Numbered from the stretch's first letter, positions 45,459-55,290 are shown. The stretch is DNA of 64,000 bases from Campylobacter lari subsp. concheus (GCF_008245025.1 NZ_CP043426.1:1424516-1488515), one strand, 5' to 3'. Numbers and translations: made by a program. Notes: generated by a model from the letters alone, not told the origin.

Positions 45459-46835
45459 ATGAGTGCCTGTGTCACTAATTATACTAAGAAAAGATATATA
45501 GCTTATATCATTTCCATAGTTATTTTCATTGCTTTACCTTTTATCAAAATCAATGGAAATCATTTCTTTTTATTAAGTTTTGATCATAAAAAACTTAATT
45601 TATTTTTTATAGCTTTTGACACCCAAGAGCTTTATTTAATGCCATTTCTTATTATGGGTATGTTTTTAACTATACTTTTTGTTACTACCCTAGCAGGAAG
45701 AATTTGGTGTGCATGGAGTTGTCCTCAAACCATTGCTAGGGTTATTTATAGAGATTTATTGCAAACAAAAATCTTTAAAATACATAAAAGCACTGCAAAT
45801 AAACAAAAACAAGTAGATGGATTTTTTATCAAAAAAGCTTTAAGCATTGTGATTTTTTATCTTTTTTCTTTATTAATGATGAGTGCTTTTTTATGGTATT
45901 TTGTACCACCTGAAGATTTTTTTATATATATTCAAAATCCTGCTGATCATTTATTACTTTTGGGAATTTTATTTTGTACTTCTTTAGCCTTTACTTTTGA
46001 TATAGTATATTTGGGCGAAAAATTTTGTGTTTATGTATGTCCTTATGCAAGAATTCAATCTGTAATGTTTGATAATAATACCGTTCAAGTCATTTATGAT
46101 GATAAAAGAGGTGGAATAATTTATGATGGACATACTAAACTTTACCAAAAACCACCACAAGGTGAATGTATAGGATGTGAAGCCTGTGTAAAAATTTGTC
46201 CTACACATATAGATATACGCCAAGGAATGCAACTTGAGTGTATTAATTGTCTTGAATGTGCCGATGCTTGCTCAAAAATTCAAGCTAAATTTGATCGCCC
46301 TAGTTTGATTAATTGGACTAGTGCAAAAGCTATTGAAACAAGAGAGAAGGTAAAATATTTTAGATTTAGAACTATCGGATATTTAGTAGTTTTATGTGGT
46401 GTTTTTGCAGCCTTGGTTCTAATGGGAAGCAAAAAAGAAAATATGCTTTTAAATATTAATCGCTCTAGTGAGCTTTATCAAATTAGAAAAGCACATGATG
46501 GAGAATTAATTATTAGCAATGCTTATGTATTTTTATTCCAAAACACTGATAATAAAGCTCATGAATATTATTTTGATGTGAAATTACAAGGCATTGATGA
46601 TGGTTTAGAAATCATTAGACCAAAAAAACCTTTTAAATTAAAAGCTGGAGAAAAAGATAAACAAATAGTTGTACTAAAAGCTACCAAAAAACTAGCTGAT
46701 AATGATAGAAAAGATACCGTAATACCTTTAACTATTAAAGCATATGCGCTTGATGATGAAAATATCATAATCACAAGAGAAAGTAATTTTGTCTATCCTA
46801 AAAACTCAATTATAGAGCACAAAAAACACCAATGA
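45459..46835 (+). CDS. ccoG: Cytochrome oxidase accessory protein CcoG (polyferredoxin)
   Basis: This is a 458-residue membrane iron-sulfur protein of the CcoG/FixG/RdxA family, involved in copper delivery to the cbb3-type cytochrome oxidase. It has membrane helices in the N-terminal half (about 15-35, 60-85, 130-150, 165-190) and near 305-325. Cys motifs include WCAWSCPQT and VYVCPYAR. A 2x[4Fe-4S] ferredoxin domain is at about 230-275 (CIGCEACVKICP and CINCLECADAC), followed by a C-terminal Ig-like domain. The last 4 nt overlap cmeR (ATGA), so the oxidase accessory gene and the efflux repressor are co-translated. It corresponds to Cj0369c. Confidence 0.92.
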   Translation: MSACVTNYTKKRYIAYIISIVIFIALPFIKINGNHFFLLSFDHKKLNLFFIAFDTQELYLMPFLIMGMFLTILFVTTLAGRIWCAWSCPQTIARVIYRDLLQTKIFKIHKSTANKQKQVDGFFIKKALSIVIFYLFSLLMMSAFLWYFVPPEDFFIYIQNPADHLLLLGILFCTSLAFTFDIVYLGEKFCVYVCPYARIQSVMFDNNTVQVIYDDKRGGIIYDGHTKLYQKPPQGECIGCEACVKICPTHIDIRQGMQLECINCLECADACSKIQAKFDRPSLINWTSAKAIETREKVKYFRFRTIGYLVVLCGVFAALVLMGSKKENMLLNINRSSELYQIRKAHDGELIISNAYVFLFQNTDNKAHEYYFDVKLQGIDDGLEIIRPKKPFKLKAGEKDKQIVVLKATKKLADNDRKDTVIPLTIKAYALDDENIIITRESNFVYPKNSIIEHKKHQ

Positions 46836-47458
46836 TAAAAAAACTTTCTTCGAAATCTCAAGCAAGGCTTGAAAAAATCAAACAAATTGCTGCGGAGTCG
46901 TTTTTAGAAAACGGCTATGAAGCAACTAATCTTAAAGATATTATCAAGCAAGCTGGTGGTTCGTTTTCTTGTGTATATGAGCATTTTAAAAGTAAAGAAG
47001 GTTTATTTGAAGCGGTTTTAAATGATTTTGCAGAAAATCATTTTCTAGCTATTTTGAAAAAAAATATGCAACTTTCACCCAATGCTAATTTAGAAGAATT
47101 TTTATATCAATTTGCTAAAGCTTATTTGGGAATTTTTAATGACGCTAAAACCATAGCTATAGTAAGACTTTTATATTCTGAAATTTATAATGAAAAATTT
47201 GATTTTGGGAAATGGTTTAAAGGAAGTAATAGAAAAGAAGTAGAATACGTACTTCAAAAAAGACTTGAAGAAGAAAATAATGAAAATTTAGCCAAAAATG
47301 CTGAATTTTTAAGCTATACATTTTGTGCTATGCTCAGGGGAACATTTTTTATACAAAGTACTTTTGAAAACAAGGTTTTAATGAGTAAAAAAGAGCAACA
47401 AAATCATGCAAAAAAAGTTGTTAAGCTTTTTACTCAAGGAATTGTTAATTTTAATTAA
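46832..47458 (+). CDS. cmeR: TetR family repressor CmeR
   Basis: CmeR represses the cmeABC efflux operon and responds to bile salts in C. jejuni. The 208-residue protein has an N-terminal TetR helix-turn-helix (about 12-60) with AAESFLENGYEATNLKDIIKQAGGSF and VYEHFKSKEGLFEAV, and a helical C-terminal ligand domain. It lies directly upstream of cmeA in the same direction, 82 nt away, with the operator in that gap. It overlaps ccoG by 4 nt. Confidence 0.94.
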   Translation: MIKKLSSKSQARLEKIKQIAAESFLENGYEATNLKDIIKQAGGSFSCVYEHFKSKEGLFEAVLNDFAENHFLAILKKNMQLSPNANLEEFLYQFAKAYLGIFNDAKTIAIVRLLYSEIYNEKFDFGKWFKGSNRKEVEYVLQKRLEEENNENLAKNAEFLSYTFCAMLRGTFFIQSTFENKVLMSKKEQQNHAKKVVKLFTQGIVNFN

Positions 47459-47492
47459 CCAAAGATTGATAGAATAATAATCATATCAATTT

Positions 47493-47508
47493 TGTAATAT
47501 AAATTACT
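47493..47508 (+). promoter_or_regulatory. Putative CmeR operator upstream of cmeA
   Basis: TGTAATATAAATTACT is a 16-bp element with inverted arms GTAAT/ATTAC, in the same place and nearly the same sequence as the known C. jejuni CmeR site (TGTAATAAATATTACA). It lies about 33 nt before cmeA. Binding is inferred from that similarity. Confidence 0.8.
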
Positions 47509-47540
47509 TTTTTAGCTAAATAAATAATTTAAGGAAACCA

Positions 47541-48638
47541 ATGAAAACAAAACTTTTAACTCTAGCTTGTGCTTCGCTTATATTTGTAGCATGCTCAGAT
47601 AATAAAAACACACAAGTTAAACAACTCCCTCCTCAACCTGTAAGTATTATGACTATGCAAAGTGCTAATTTGCCTTTAGAATTTACTTATCCTGCAAGAT
47701 TAAGCACCGAATTAGATGTGGTGATCAAGCCTAAAGTAAGTGGTGAAATCAAAGCAAAATATTTCAAAAGTGGCCAAGCTGTTAAAAAAGGCGATAGGCT
47801 TTTTCTTATAGAGCCTGATAAATACCAAGCAAGTGTAAATATGGCTTATGGAGATGCTTTAGTCGCAAGAGCAAATTTTGATGATGCTGAAAAAAATTTC
47901 AGAAGAGATCAAATTCTAATAGAAAAAAATGCTATTTCACAAAAAGAATTTGATGCAAGTTTGGCTAAATTTAATTCTACTAAGGCTAATTTAGAAAGCG
48001 CTAGAGCAAAGCTTGCTAATGCAAGATTAGACTTAAAATACACCGTGGTAAGTGCTCCATTTGATGGGGTTTTAGGAGACGCACTAATGGATGTGGGTGA
48101 TTATGTAAATGCTTCATCAACTGAGCTTGTACGCATTACAAACATTAATCCAATCTTTGCAGACTTTTATATTTCCGATGTAGATAAAATCAATATGAAT
48201 AAAAACATTCAAAGTGGCAACTGGCAATTAGAAAATATCCAAGTACAAGCTAATGTTGGCGGTGAGCTTTTCAATGGAAAATTATATTTTATAGATAGTG
48301 TTATAGACACTCGTAGTGGTGGTGTAAAAGCAAAAGCTATTTTTGACAATAATAACTCAAACTTAATGCCTGGTTCTTTTGCAAATGTTCATGTTGGTGG
48401 TTTTGTCCAAAAAGATGGTTTTGAAATTCCTCAAGCTGCACTTTTACAAGATGATAGTGCTACTTATGTTTATACTTTAGTAGATGGAAAAGTAGCTAAA
48501 ACTATTGTTAATATTATCTATCAAACTTCAGATAAAGCAATCATTGATAAGGGCTTAAAAAATGGCGATAAAGTGATTTTAAATAACTTCAAAAAAATCC
48601 GACCTGGTGTAAGCGTTAGCGTAATGGAGAATAAATAA
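47541..48638 (+). CDS. cmeA: RND efflux periplasmic adaptor CmeA
   Basis: CmeA is the membrane-fusion lipoprotein linking CmeB to CmeC in the main multidrug and bile efflux pump of Campylobacter. The 365-residue precursor has lipobox IFVACS (Cys18) and the HlyD/AcrA order: a barrel-sandwich half (VVIKPKVSGEIKAKYFKSGQAVKKGD), an alpha-hairpin (about 95-160), the second half (VVSAPFDGVLGDALMDVGDYV) and a beta-barrel/MP domain with LMPGSFANVHVG. The ribosome binding site aagga precedes the ATG. Its stop overlaps the cmeB start (TAATG). Confidence 0.95.
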   Translation: MKTKLLTLACASLIFVACSDNKNTQVKQLPPQPVSIMTMQSANLPLEFTYPARLSTELDVVIKPKVSGEIKAKYFKSGQAVKKGDRLFLIEPDKYQASVNMAYGDALVARANFDDAEKNFRRDQILIEKNAISQKEFDASLAKFNSTKANLESARAKLANARLDLKYTVVSAPFDGVLGDALMDVGDYVNASSTELVRITNINPIFADFYISDVDKINMNKNIQSGNWQLENIQVQANVGGELFNGKLYFIDSVIDTRSGGVKAKAIFDNNNSNLMPGSFANVHVGGFVQKDGFEIPQAALLQDDSATYVYTLVDGKVAKTIVNIIYQTSDKAIIDKGLKNGDKVILNNFKKIRPGVSVSVMENK

Positions 48639-51600
48639 TGTTTTCTAAATTTTTTATAGAAAGACCTGTATTTGCTTCTGTTGTAGCTATTATCATTTCT
48701 TTAGCAGGAATTATAGGACTTTATTCTTTACCTGTGGAGCAGTATCCTTCTCTAACTCCACCTGTTGTAAAAGTAAGTGCAAATTACTCAGGTGCTGATG
48801 CTCAAACAGTGGCTCAAACAGTGGCTATTCCTCTTGAAGATGCAATCAATGGGGTTGAAAATATGATTTATATGGATTCAACTTCAAGCTCTTCAGGTGA
48901 TATGAGTTTAAGTGTGTATTTTAACATAGGTACAGATCCTGACCAAGCAACAGTTGATGTTAATAATAGAATTTCAGCCGCCATGGCGAAACTACCTGAA
49001 GATGTTAAAAAAACTGGTGTTAGCGTAAGAAAAACTGGTTCAAGCATTTTAGAGGTTGCTACTTTATATTCTCCTGATGGTTCTATGGATTCACTTGAAG
49101 TATATAATTATGCTGCATTGAATATCTTAGATGATCTTGCTAGGGTTCCTGGTGTGGGTAATGCTGTGGCTATTGGCTCAAGAAATTATTCTATGAGAAT
49201 TTGGCTCAATCCTGATTTATTAAACAAATACCAAGTTACTGCGACAGATGTTATTGCTGCAATCAATGAGCAAAATGCACAATATGCTACTGGAAAAATA
49301 GGTCAAGAACCGGTTATAGAAAAATCTCCTTATGTATATTCAGTAATTATGCAAGGAAGGTTAAAAAATACCAAAGAATTTGAAGAAATTATCATAAGAG
49401 CAAATAGTGATGGTTCTTTTTTAAGACTTAAAGATGTAGCCGAAATTTCTTTAGGATCAAGAGAATACACATTTAATGGTAGATTAAATGGAAACGATGC
49501 AACCCCTATTTTGATTTTCTTACAAACAGGAGCTAATGCCGTAAACACAGCTGAATTAGTACAGAAAAAATTTGAAGAACTTTCTAAAAATTTTCCAGAT
49601 GGTTTGGCTTATAAAGTTCCCTATGACACAACTATATTTATTAAAGCCTCCATCAAAGAAGTGGTAAAAACCTTTTTTGAAGCATTAATTCTAGTTGTAA
49701 TTGTGATGTATTTGTTCTTAAAAAATTTCCGTTCCACAGTCATACCAATAATTGCAGTGCCTGTTTCTATTTTAGGAACTTTTGCAGGATTATATGTTTT
49801 AGGTTTTAGTATTAACTTGCTGACACTTTTTGCCTTGGTGTTAGCTATTGGTATTGTTGTTGATGATGCAATTATAGTGGTAGAAAATATTGATAGGATC
49901 ATGCATGAAGATCCAAATATAAGCATAAAAGAAGCAGCTATTAAAGCTATGAATGAAGTTGCAGCACCTGTTATTTCTATCGTTCTTGTGCTTTGTGCAG
50001 TTTTTATACCTGTTTCATTTATATCTGGTTTTGTGGGAGAAATTCAAAAACAATTTGCTATTACTCTTGCTATATCTGTTATTATATCTGGTTTTGTAGC
50101 TCTAACACTCACTCCATCTTTATGTGCAATTTTTTTAAAAAGGAATGAGAATGAACCGTTTTATTTAGTAAAAAAATTCAATGATATTTTTGATTGGTCA
50201 ACTAAAATTTTTGGCAATGGGGTTGCTTATATTCTTAAAAGAACTATACGTTTTTTAATCATTTATTGTATCTTTTTAGTGGGCTTATATGGTCTTTTTA
50301 AACTCGTACCTAATTCATTAGTACCATCTGAAGATCAAGGCAATTTTTTAACTGTTGTGAATTTACCAGCAGCTTCTTCGCTCAATAGAACAACTCAAGC
50401 AATGGATAAAATGAGTGAAGAGCTCAAAAAAAATGAAAATATCACTGATATTGTAGGTCTTATAGGATATGATTTATTTACAGGATCTTTAAAAGAAAAC
50501 TCTGGTGCTATGTTTGTAAATTTAAAAAACTGGAATGACAGAGCTACAAGTAGCTTTGATTTAACAGGGATGTACAACAAACAATACTTTTTAAATCCAA
50601 ATTTTCAAACTTTCTTTGTTAATCCACCACCAATTCAAGGCTTAAGTTTAACCGGTGGTTTTGAAATGTATGCACAAAATCGTGGTGGTAAAAGTTATGA
50701 TGAAATACAAGCAGATGTAAATAAATTAGTTGAAGCAGCTAACAAACGCCCTGAACTTAATAATGTTAGAACAACACTTGATACTAATTTCCCACAATTA
50801 AAATTAGAAATTGATCGTGATAAAGTAAAACTTTATGGTTTAAATTTAGCTGATGTATTTAGTACGCTAAATGCCACCATAGGAACTTATTATGTAAATG
50901 ATTTTTCTATGCTTGGGAAAAATTATCGTGTAAATATTAGTGCAATTGGAGATTTTAGAAATACTCAAAATGCCTTAAAAAATATCTTTGTTAGAGCAAA
51001 AGATGGTTCTATGATAGCCCTAGATAGCGTTTTAACACTTCATAGAGGGGTTGGACCTGATGATGTAAAACGCTTTAATATGTTCCCATCAGCACTAGTG
51101 CAAGGCGATCCTGCTCCTGGTTATACTTCAGGACAAGCAATCAATGCTATTGCGCAAGTTGCTAAAGAAACTTTGGGAGAGGATTATTCTATCGCCTGGG
51201 CAGGTTCAGCTTATCAAGAAGTTGCAAGTAGTGGCGCGGGTCAAGTTGCTTTTGTACTAGGACTTTTATTTGTATTTTTAATCCTAGCAGCACAGTATGA
51301 AAGATGGCTCATGCCTTTAGCAGTAATCACTGCTGTACCTTTTGCGGTATTTGGTTCTTTACTTCTTGTATGGCTTAGAGGCTTAGAAAATGATATATAT
51401 TTTCAAACAGGGCTTTTACTTTTAATAGGTCTTTCAGCTAAAAACGCCATTTTGATTGTTGAGTTTGCTATGGAAGAGCATCTTAAAAAAGGAAAGAGTA
51501 TTTTTGAAGCTTCTATTAGTGCAGCAAAACTAAGATTTAGACCTATTGTAATGACTTCATTAGCATTTATTTGTGGTATTTTACCTTTATACTTTGCTTA

Positions 51601-51760
51601 TGGAGCAGGAAGTGCAAGTCGTCATGCAATAGGTACAGGTGTTATAGGGGGTATGATAGCAGCTTCTACTATAGCCATTTTCTTTGTGCCTTTATTTTTC
51701 TATTTACTAGAAAGTTTTAATAAATGGCTTGATAAAAAAAGAGGTAAAATTGATGCGTAA
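48638..51760 (+). CDS. cmeB: RND multidrug efflux transporter CmeB
   Basis: CmeB is the proton-driven inner-membrane pump. The 1,040-residue protein has the HAE1 layout: 12 membrane helices, two large periplasmic loops, the N-terminus FFIERPVFASVVAIIISLAG and the proton-relay region with GIVVDDAIIVVENIDR (about 400-415, acidic pair in helix 4). GLSAKNAILIVEFA occurs in the second half. Length matches AcrB-type pumps. It exports bile salts, fluoroquinolones and macrolides in C. jejuni. No truncation is seen. It overlaps cmeC by 8 nt. Confidence 0.96.
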   Translation: MFSKFFIERPVFASVVAIIISLAGIIGLYSLPVEQYPSLTPPVVKVSANYSGADAQTVAQTVAIPLEDAINGVENMIYMDSTSSSSGDMSLSVYFNIGTDPDQATVDVNNRISAAMAKLPEDVKKTGVSVRKTGSSILEVATLYSPDGSMDSLEVYNYAALNILDDLARVPGVGNAVAIGSRNYSMRIWLNPDLLNKYQVTATDVIAAINEQNAQYATGKIGQEPVIEKSPYVYSVIMQGRLKNTKEFEEIIIRANSDGSFLRLKDVAEISLGSREYTFNGRLNGNDATPILIFLQTGANAVNTAELVQKKFEELSKNFPDGLAYKVPYDTTIFIKASIKEVVKTFFEALILVVIVMYLFLKNFRSTVIPIIAVPVSILGTFAGLYVLGFSINLLTLFALVLAIGIVVDDAIIVVENIDRIMHEDPNISIKEAAIKAMNEVAAPVISIVLVLCAVFIPVSFISGFVGEIQKQFAITLAISVIISGFVALTLTPSLCAIFLKRNENEPFYLVKKFNDIFDWSTKIFGNGVAYILKRTIRFLIIYCIFLVGLYGLFKLVPNSLVPSEDQGNFLTVVNLPAASSLNRTTQAMDKMSEELKKNENITDIVGLIGYDLFTGSLKENSGAMFVNLKNWNDRATSSFDLTGMYNKQYFLNPNFQTFFVNPPPIQGLSLTGGFEMYAQNRGGKSYDEIQADVNKLVEAANKRPELNNVRTTLDTNFPQLKLEIDRDKVKLYGLNLADVFSTLNATIGTYYVNDFSMLGKNYRVNISAIGDFRNTQNALKNIFVRAKDGSMIALDSVLTLHRGVGPDDVKRFNMFPSALVQGDPAPGYTSGQAINAIAQVAKETLGEDYSIAWAGSAYQEVASSGAGQVAFVLGLLFVFLILAAQYERWLMPLAVITAVPFAVFGSLLLVWLRGLENDIYFQTGLLLLIGLSAKNAILIVEFAMEEHLKKGKSIFEASISAAKLRFRPIVMTSLAFICGILPLYFAYGAGSASRHAIGTGVIGGMIAASTIAIFFVPLFFYLLESFNKWLDKKRGKIDA

Positions 51761-53195
51761 GTTAATAATTTTTGCAAGTTGTTTTTTAATAACAGCTTGC
51801 AGTTTAAAACCAAATTTAGAAATCAAAGATGTAAATTACACTAAAAGTTTAGATCAAAACATTAGCATTCATAAACAATGGTGGAAAGCTTTTGATGATA
51901 ATTATTTAAACACCTTAATCGATCAAGCTTTAAAAAACAATAACGACTTGCAAATTGCATATATGAATTTACAAAAAGCTTATGAAACTTTAGGTATAGC
52001 AAGAAGCGATTTACTTCCTAAGCTTGATGGAAGTGCTAGCGGTGCAAGAGGAAAAACTAGCATTAATGCTCCAAGCAACAAAAGTAATGAATTTGTCTAT
52101 GGTAATGATTTTAACATGGGTTTAAATTTAAGCTATGAAGTAGACTTATGGGGTAAATACCGAGATACTTATGGTGCTTCAAAAGCAAAATTACAAGCTA
52201 GTGAGTTTGACTATGAAAGTGCGAGATTAAGCTTAATTTCTAATGTAGTAAAAACTTATTTTAATCTAGCAAGTTTAAGCGAGCAAGTAAAAATTTTAGA
52301 AGAAACAACTCAAAGTTATCAAAAAACTTATGGGTTAAAATTAGAACATTTTAAACTCGGAGTAATTAGCGAGTATGAACTTAACAAATTTAAAGCTGAG
52401 CTTGAAAATTCAAGAGTTTTACTCACAAATGCTAAAATTCAAAAAGAAGCTAATACCAAAGCTTTAAAAATCTTAACTTCAAATGATATTGATGATATAC
52501 TTTATAATAGCATAGAGTATAAAAAAATAGGACAATACGAGCTTAGCATACCTGAGGGCATCGGTAGTGAAATTTTACTTCAAAGACCTGATATACAAGC
52601 TAGTTTAAAAATTTTAGAAGAAAAAAACTATCTTGTTGGAGTAGCTAGAACTGCATTTTTACCAAACCTTTCTTTAACAGGACTTTTGGGTTTTCAAAGT
52701 AACGATTTAGATCTTTTAGTCAAACATGGAAGCAATACTTGGAATGTAGCTGGAAATTTCGCAATGCCAATTTTTCATTGGGGTGAGATTATGAATAATG
52801 TTAATATCGCAAAACTTACCAAAGATGAAGCTTTTTTACAATACGAAAATACCTTAAAAACAGCCTTTGGAGAAATAAGACTTGCTTTATTTAACCGCCA
52901 AAGCTATTATGAAAATGAGCAAAATTATAAAAATTTATTTCTAGCTCAAAGTAAAATTTATGAAATTTCTACCTTAAGATATGAAAATGGCGTGATTAAC
53001 TTGGCTGATTTTTTGCAAGATCAAAGAAATTACTTAAATGCTAAACTTTCTTATACTAACTCATCTTATGAGCTTGCAAATTCCATTGTAGATGTTATGA
53101 AAGCTTTTGGCGGAGGATTTAACGCTAAAGAAGAATCAAAAGAAAACATCAAAGCTATGGAAGAAAACTTAAAGGAAAACTTTTATAACAACTGA
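51753..53195 (+). CDS. cmeC: Efflux outer-membrane channel CmeC
   Basis: CmeC is the TolC-like outer-membrane lipoprotein of the CmeABC pump. I choose the ATG at 51753 (480 residues), inside the end of cmeB, since it gives a proper lipoprotein signal (RKLIIFASCFLITACSLKP). The two OEP domains are at about 55-250 and 270-460, with KQWWKAFDDNYLNTLIDQAL and AFLPNLSLTGLLGFQS as landmarks. The gene ends the operon in a hairpin terminator. Confidence 0.95.
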   Translation: MRKLIIFASCFLITACSLKPNLEIKDVNYTKSLDQNISIHKQWWKAFDDNYLNTLIDQALKNNNDLQIAYMNLQKAYETLGIARSDLLPKLDGSASGARGKTSINAPSNKSNEFVYGNDFNMGLNLSYEVDLWGKYRDTYGASKAKLQASEFDYESARLSLISNVVKTYFNLASLSEQVKILEETTQSYQKTYGLKLEHFKLGVISEYELNKFKAELENSRVLLTNAKIQKEANTKALKILTSNDIDDILYNSIEYKKIGQYELSIPEGIGSEILLQRPDIQASLKILEEKNYLVGVARTAFLPNLSLTGLLGFQSNDLDLLVKHGSNTWNVAGNFAMPIFHWGEIMNNVNIAKLTKDEAFLQYENTLKTAFGEIRLALFNRQSYYENEQNYKNLFLAQSKIYEISTLRYENGVINLADFLQDQRNYLNAKLSYTNSSYELANSIVDVMKAFGGGFNAKEESKENIKAMEENLKENFYNN

Positions 53196-53215
53196 GTCTT
53201 TAAGACTTAGTTGTT
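53189..53215. terminator. Terminator after cmeC (bidirectional)
   Basis: ACAACTGAGTC (53189-53199) pairs with GACTTAGTTGT (53205-53215) over 11 bp with one G-U pair and a 5-nt loop. It lies between cmeC and a convergent small gene. Confidence 0.75.
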
Positions 53216-53405
53216 AATGCATTTGAATTTGGATTCTTTGATTAAAATTATTATTTCCTCTATCTTTTGGGCTATTATGCTCAAAACGATAACGCATACC
53301 ACCTGAAACATTAACATCTTGGAAAATTTCATCTAAAGGCGCAGAATTTGACACGCTTATAAATCCTAATAAAAATACAAAAAATGCTATAAAAATCTTT
53401 TTCAT
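53214..53405 (-). pseudogene. Porin-like N-terminal stub (MOMP family remnant)
   Basis: This is a 63-residue frame with a signal peptide (MKKIFIAFFVFLLGFISVSNS) followed by APLDEIFQDVNVSGGMRYRF, which resembles the start of Campylobacter major outer-membrane porins (PLEEAIKDVDVSGVLRYRY). The frame then ends after RIQIQMH. Real porins of this family are about 400 residues, so only the export signal and first strand remain. A similarly placed short gene exists in C. jejuni (Cj0364), so the stub may be old and perhaps still translated as a small secreted peptide. No further porin sequence is visible downstream. Confidence 0.6.
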
Positions 53406-53479
53406 TATAAAGCCTTTGTAAAAATATGATACAATTATAGTCTTTTTAAATAACTACAAAATGAAAATTTAGGAAAAAT

Positions 53480-54817
53480 ATGAATTTTTTACAAAACCTA
53501 GCTCTTTCTTACTCACATAAAGCTATGCAAAAATCTTTAGAAAATGGTTTTGATGTGAAACTTTTAAAAGAAGGACAAGAAAAAAAAGTTAATCCAAAAA
53601 AATCTTATATGCTTTATGCTCACATACCATTTTGTCATACTTTTTGCCCATATTGTAGTTTTCATAAGTATTATTACAATGAAGATTTAGCAAAAAGATA
53701 TTTTGAAAGCTTAAGAGAAGAAATCAAACAAATCAAAGATAAAGGATTTGATTTTACTTCTATGTATGTGGGTGGTGGTACTACTTTGATCAACGAAGAA
53801 GAACTTGCTAAAACTTTAGAACTTTGCAAAAAATTATTCAACATCAAAGAAATTTCTTGCGAAACCGATCCAAACCATATTGACCCAAAAAAATTAGAAA
53901 TATTTAAAGGACTTATAGATCGTTTAAGTTGTGGTATACAAAGTTTTGATGATGATACTTTAAAAAAAGTAGCAAGATATCATAAATTTGGTTCAAGTAA
54001 AGAACTTCAAGAAAAGCTCTCTAAAGCCATAGGCGTGCTTCCTATTATGAGTCTTGATTTGATTTTTAATTTTCCTTCTCAAACTAAAGAGCAATTACTC
54101 AATGATTTAGAAACAGCCAAGAGTTTAAAACCTCAACAAATCACAACTTATCCTTTGATGAAATCCAATTTAACCAAAGATAATATCGCAAAAACTTTAG
54201 GAGTAAGTTTTAAAGATAATGAATTTGAGTTTTATAAAATCATTGTAGATTTTTTCAAAGATTATGAAAGAAATAACGCATGGTCATTTTCTTTAGAAAA
54301 AAGTAGCTTTAATGATGAGTATGTAAGTAGCCATCATGAGTATTTAGGCGTGGGAAGTGGGGCTTTTAGCTTTTTAGACGGAGAACTTTTAATCAATGCT
54401 TTTAATTTAAATGATTATTCTAAACTCATCAAAGAAAAACAAAATGCAAATATTGCCAAAGCTAATTTTAGTAAAAAAGAAATCATCAAATATGTCTTTT
54501 TAACCGAAATGTTTACTGGTAAAATCGAGATTGATAAATTTAACAAAACTTTAGATTGTAATTTAGAAAAAGATCTTTTCATCGAACTTTTAGGCCTTAA
54601 ACTAAGTAAAGCTATAAAAAAAGAGAACAATACCTTATATACAAGTGAATTTGGACGTTATTTGTTTATGGTGTTAATGAAAGATTTTTACACAGGCATG
54701 GATTTAGTGCGTGCTGTATTTAGAGATGATAAACGCTTACAAGATAAAGAACGCATTAATATCATGCAAGAAAATGTTGATCCACTTGATTTTAAAAGCA
54801 TGGAATTTAAAGGATAA
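53480..54817 (+). CDS. HemN-like radical SAM coproporphyrinogen III oxidase family protein
   Basis: This 445-residue radical SAM protein has the cluster motif IPFCHTFCPYCSF (Cys52, 56, 59: C-x3-C-x2-C), MYVGGGTTL for SAM binding (about 93-101) and LSCGIQSFDDDTLKKVARYHK typical of the HemN/HemW group. A C-terminal HemN-type domain is at about 350-430. Either oxygen-independent coproporphyrinogen oxidase or a HemW-like haem chaperone is possible. C. jejuni also has a separate hemN, so this one (Cj0363c position) is often the less certain copy. It is divergent from the porin stub and converges on hemJ. Confidence 0.85.
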   Translation: MNFLQNLALSYSHKAMQKSLENGFDVKLLKEGQEKKVNPKKSYMLYAHIPFCHTFCPYCSFHKYYYNEDLAKRYFESLREEIKQIKDKGFDFTSMYVGGGTTLINEEELAKTLELCKKLFNIKEISCETDPNHIDPKKLEIFKGLIDRLSCGIQSFDDDTLKKVARYHKFGSSKELQEKLSKAIGVLPIMSLDLIFNFPSQTKEQLLNDLETAKSLKPQQITTYPLMKSNLTKDNIAKTLGVSFKDNEFEFYKIIVDFFKDYERNNAWSFSLEKSSFNDEYVSSHHEYLGVGSGAFSFLDGELLINAFNLNDYSKLIKEKQNANIAKANFSKKEIIKYVFLTEMFTGKIEIDKFNKTLDCNLEKDLFIELLGLKLSKAIKKENNTLYTSEFGRYLFMVLMKDFYTGMDLVRAVFRDDKRLQDKERINIMQENVDPLDFKSMEFKG

Positions 54818-54841
54818 AAAGCCTAAAAAAAGGCTTTTTAT
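54815..54841. terminator. Bidirectional terminator between the HemN-like gene and hemJ
   Basis: AAAAAGCC and GGCTTTTT form an 8-bp stem around an A-rich loop, with T and A runs on either side. It begins at the stop codon of the HemN-like gene and ends at the stop codon of hemJ, serving both. Confidence 0.85.
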
Positions 54842-55290
54842 TAAAATGGTCTTACTACCATCATAATAGCAATGATTATAAATAATATCGTTGGAATTTC
54901 ATTATAGGCTCTAAAGAATTTCCCACTCTTTTTGCAAGTATCATTTTGAAGTTGTCTATAATAATAATAATTTTGCAAATGATAAATGATTAAAAGTAAA
55001 GCACAGGTTAATTTAGCATGCATATATCCACCTACCATTAACACATCTTTATTAGCTATCATCATTAAACTTCCAGTGATTGCAGTAGCTATCATCGCAG
55101 GAGTTTGTATATAAAAATACAATTTTCTTTCTTGAATTTTCACCACTTCCACAAAGCCTTTATTGTCTTTATGTTCTGTATGATAGACAAAAAGTCTTGG
55201 TAAATAAAACATTCCAGCCATCCACGAAACAAAAGCTAAATAATGCACCATTTTAATCCATAAATACCATTCATTCAAAAAATCTAACAT
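54841..55290 (-). CDS. hemJ: Protoporphyrinogen IX oxidase HemJ
   Basis: This is a 149-residue membrane protein of the HemJ (UPF0093) family, which oxidises protoporphyrinogen IX in bacteria lacking HemG/HemY. It has four hydrophobic segments and the conserved MVHYLAFVSWMAGMFYLPRLF (His and Arg) and MHAKLTCALLLIIYHLQ (Lys) motifs. It is next to the HemN-like gene, giving a haem-synthesis pair in convergent orientation. It overlaps lspA by 7 nt. It corresponds to Cj0362. Confidence 0.9.
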   Translation of the reverse strand: MLDFLNEWYLWIKMVHYLAFVSWMAGMFYLPRLFVYHTEHKDNKGFVEVVKIQERKLYFYIQTPAMIATAITGSLMMIANKDVLMVGGYMHAKLTCALLLIIYHLQNYYYYRQLQNDTCKKSGKFFRAYNEIPTILFIIIAIMMVVRPF

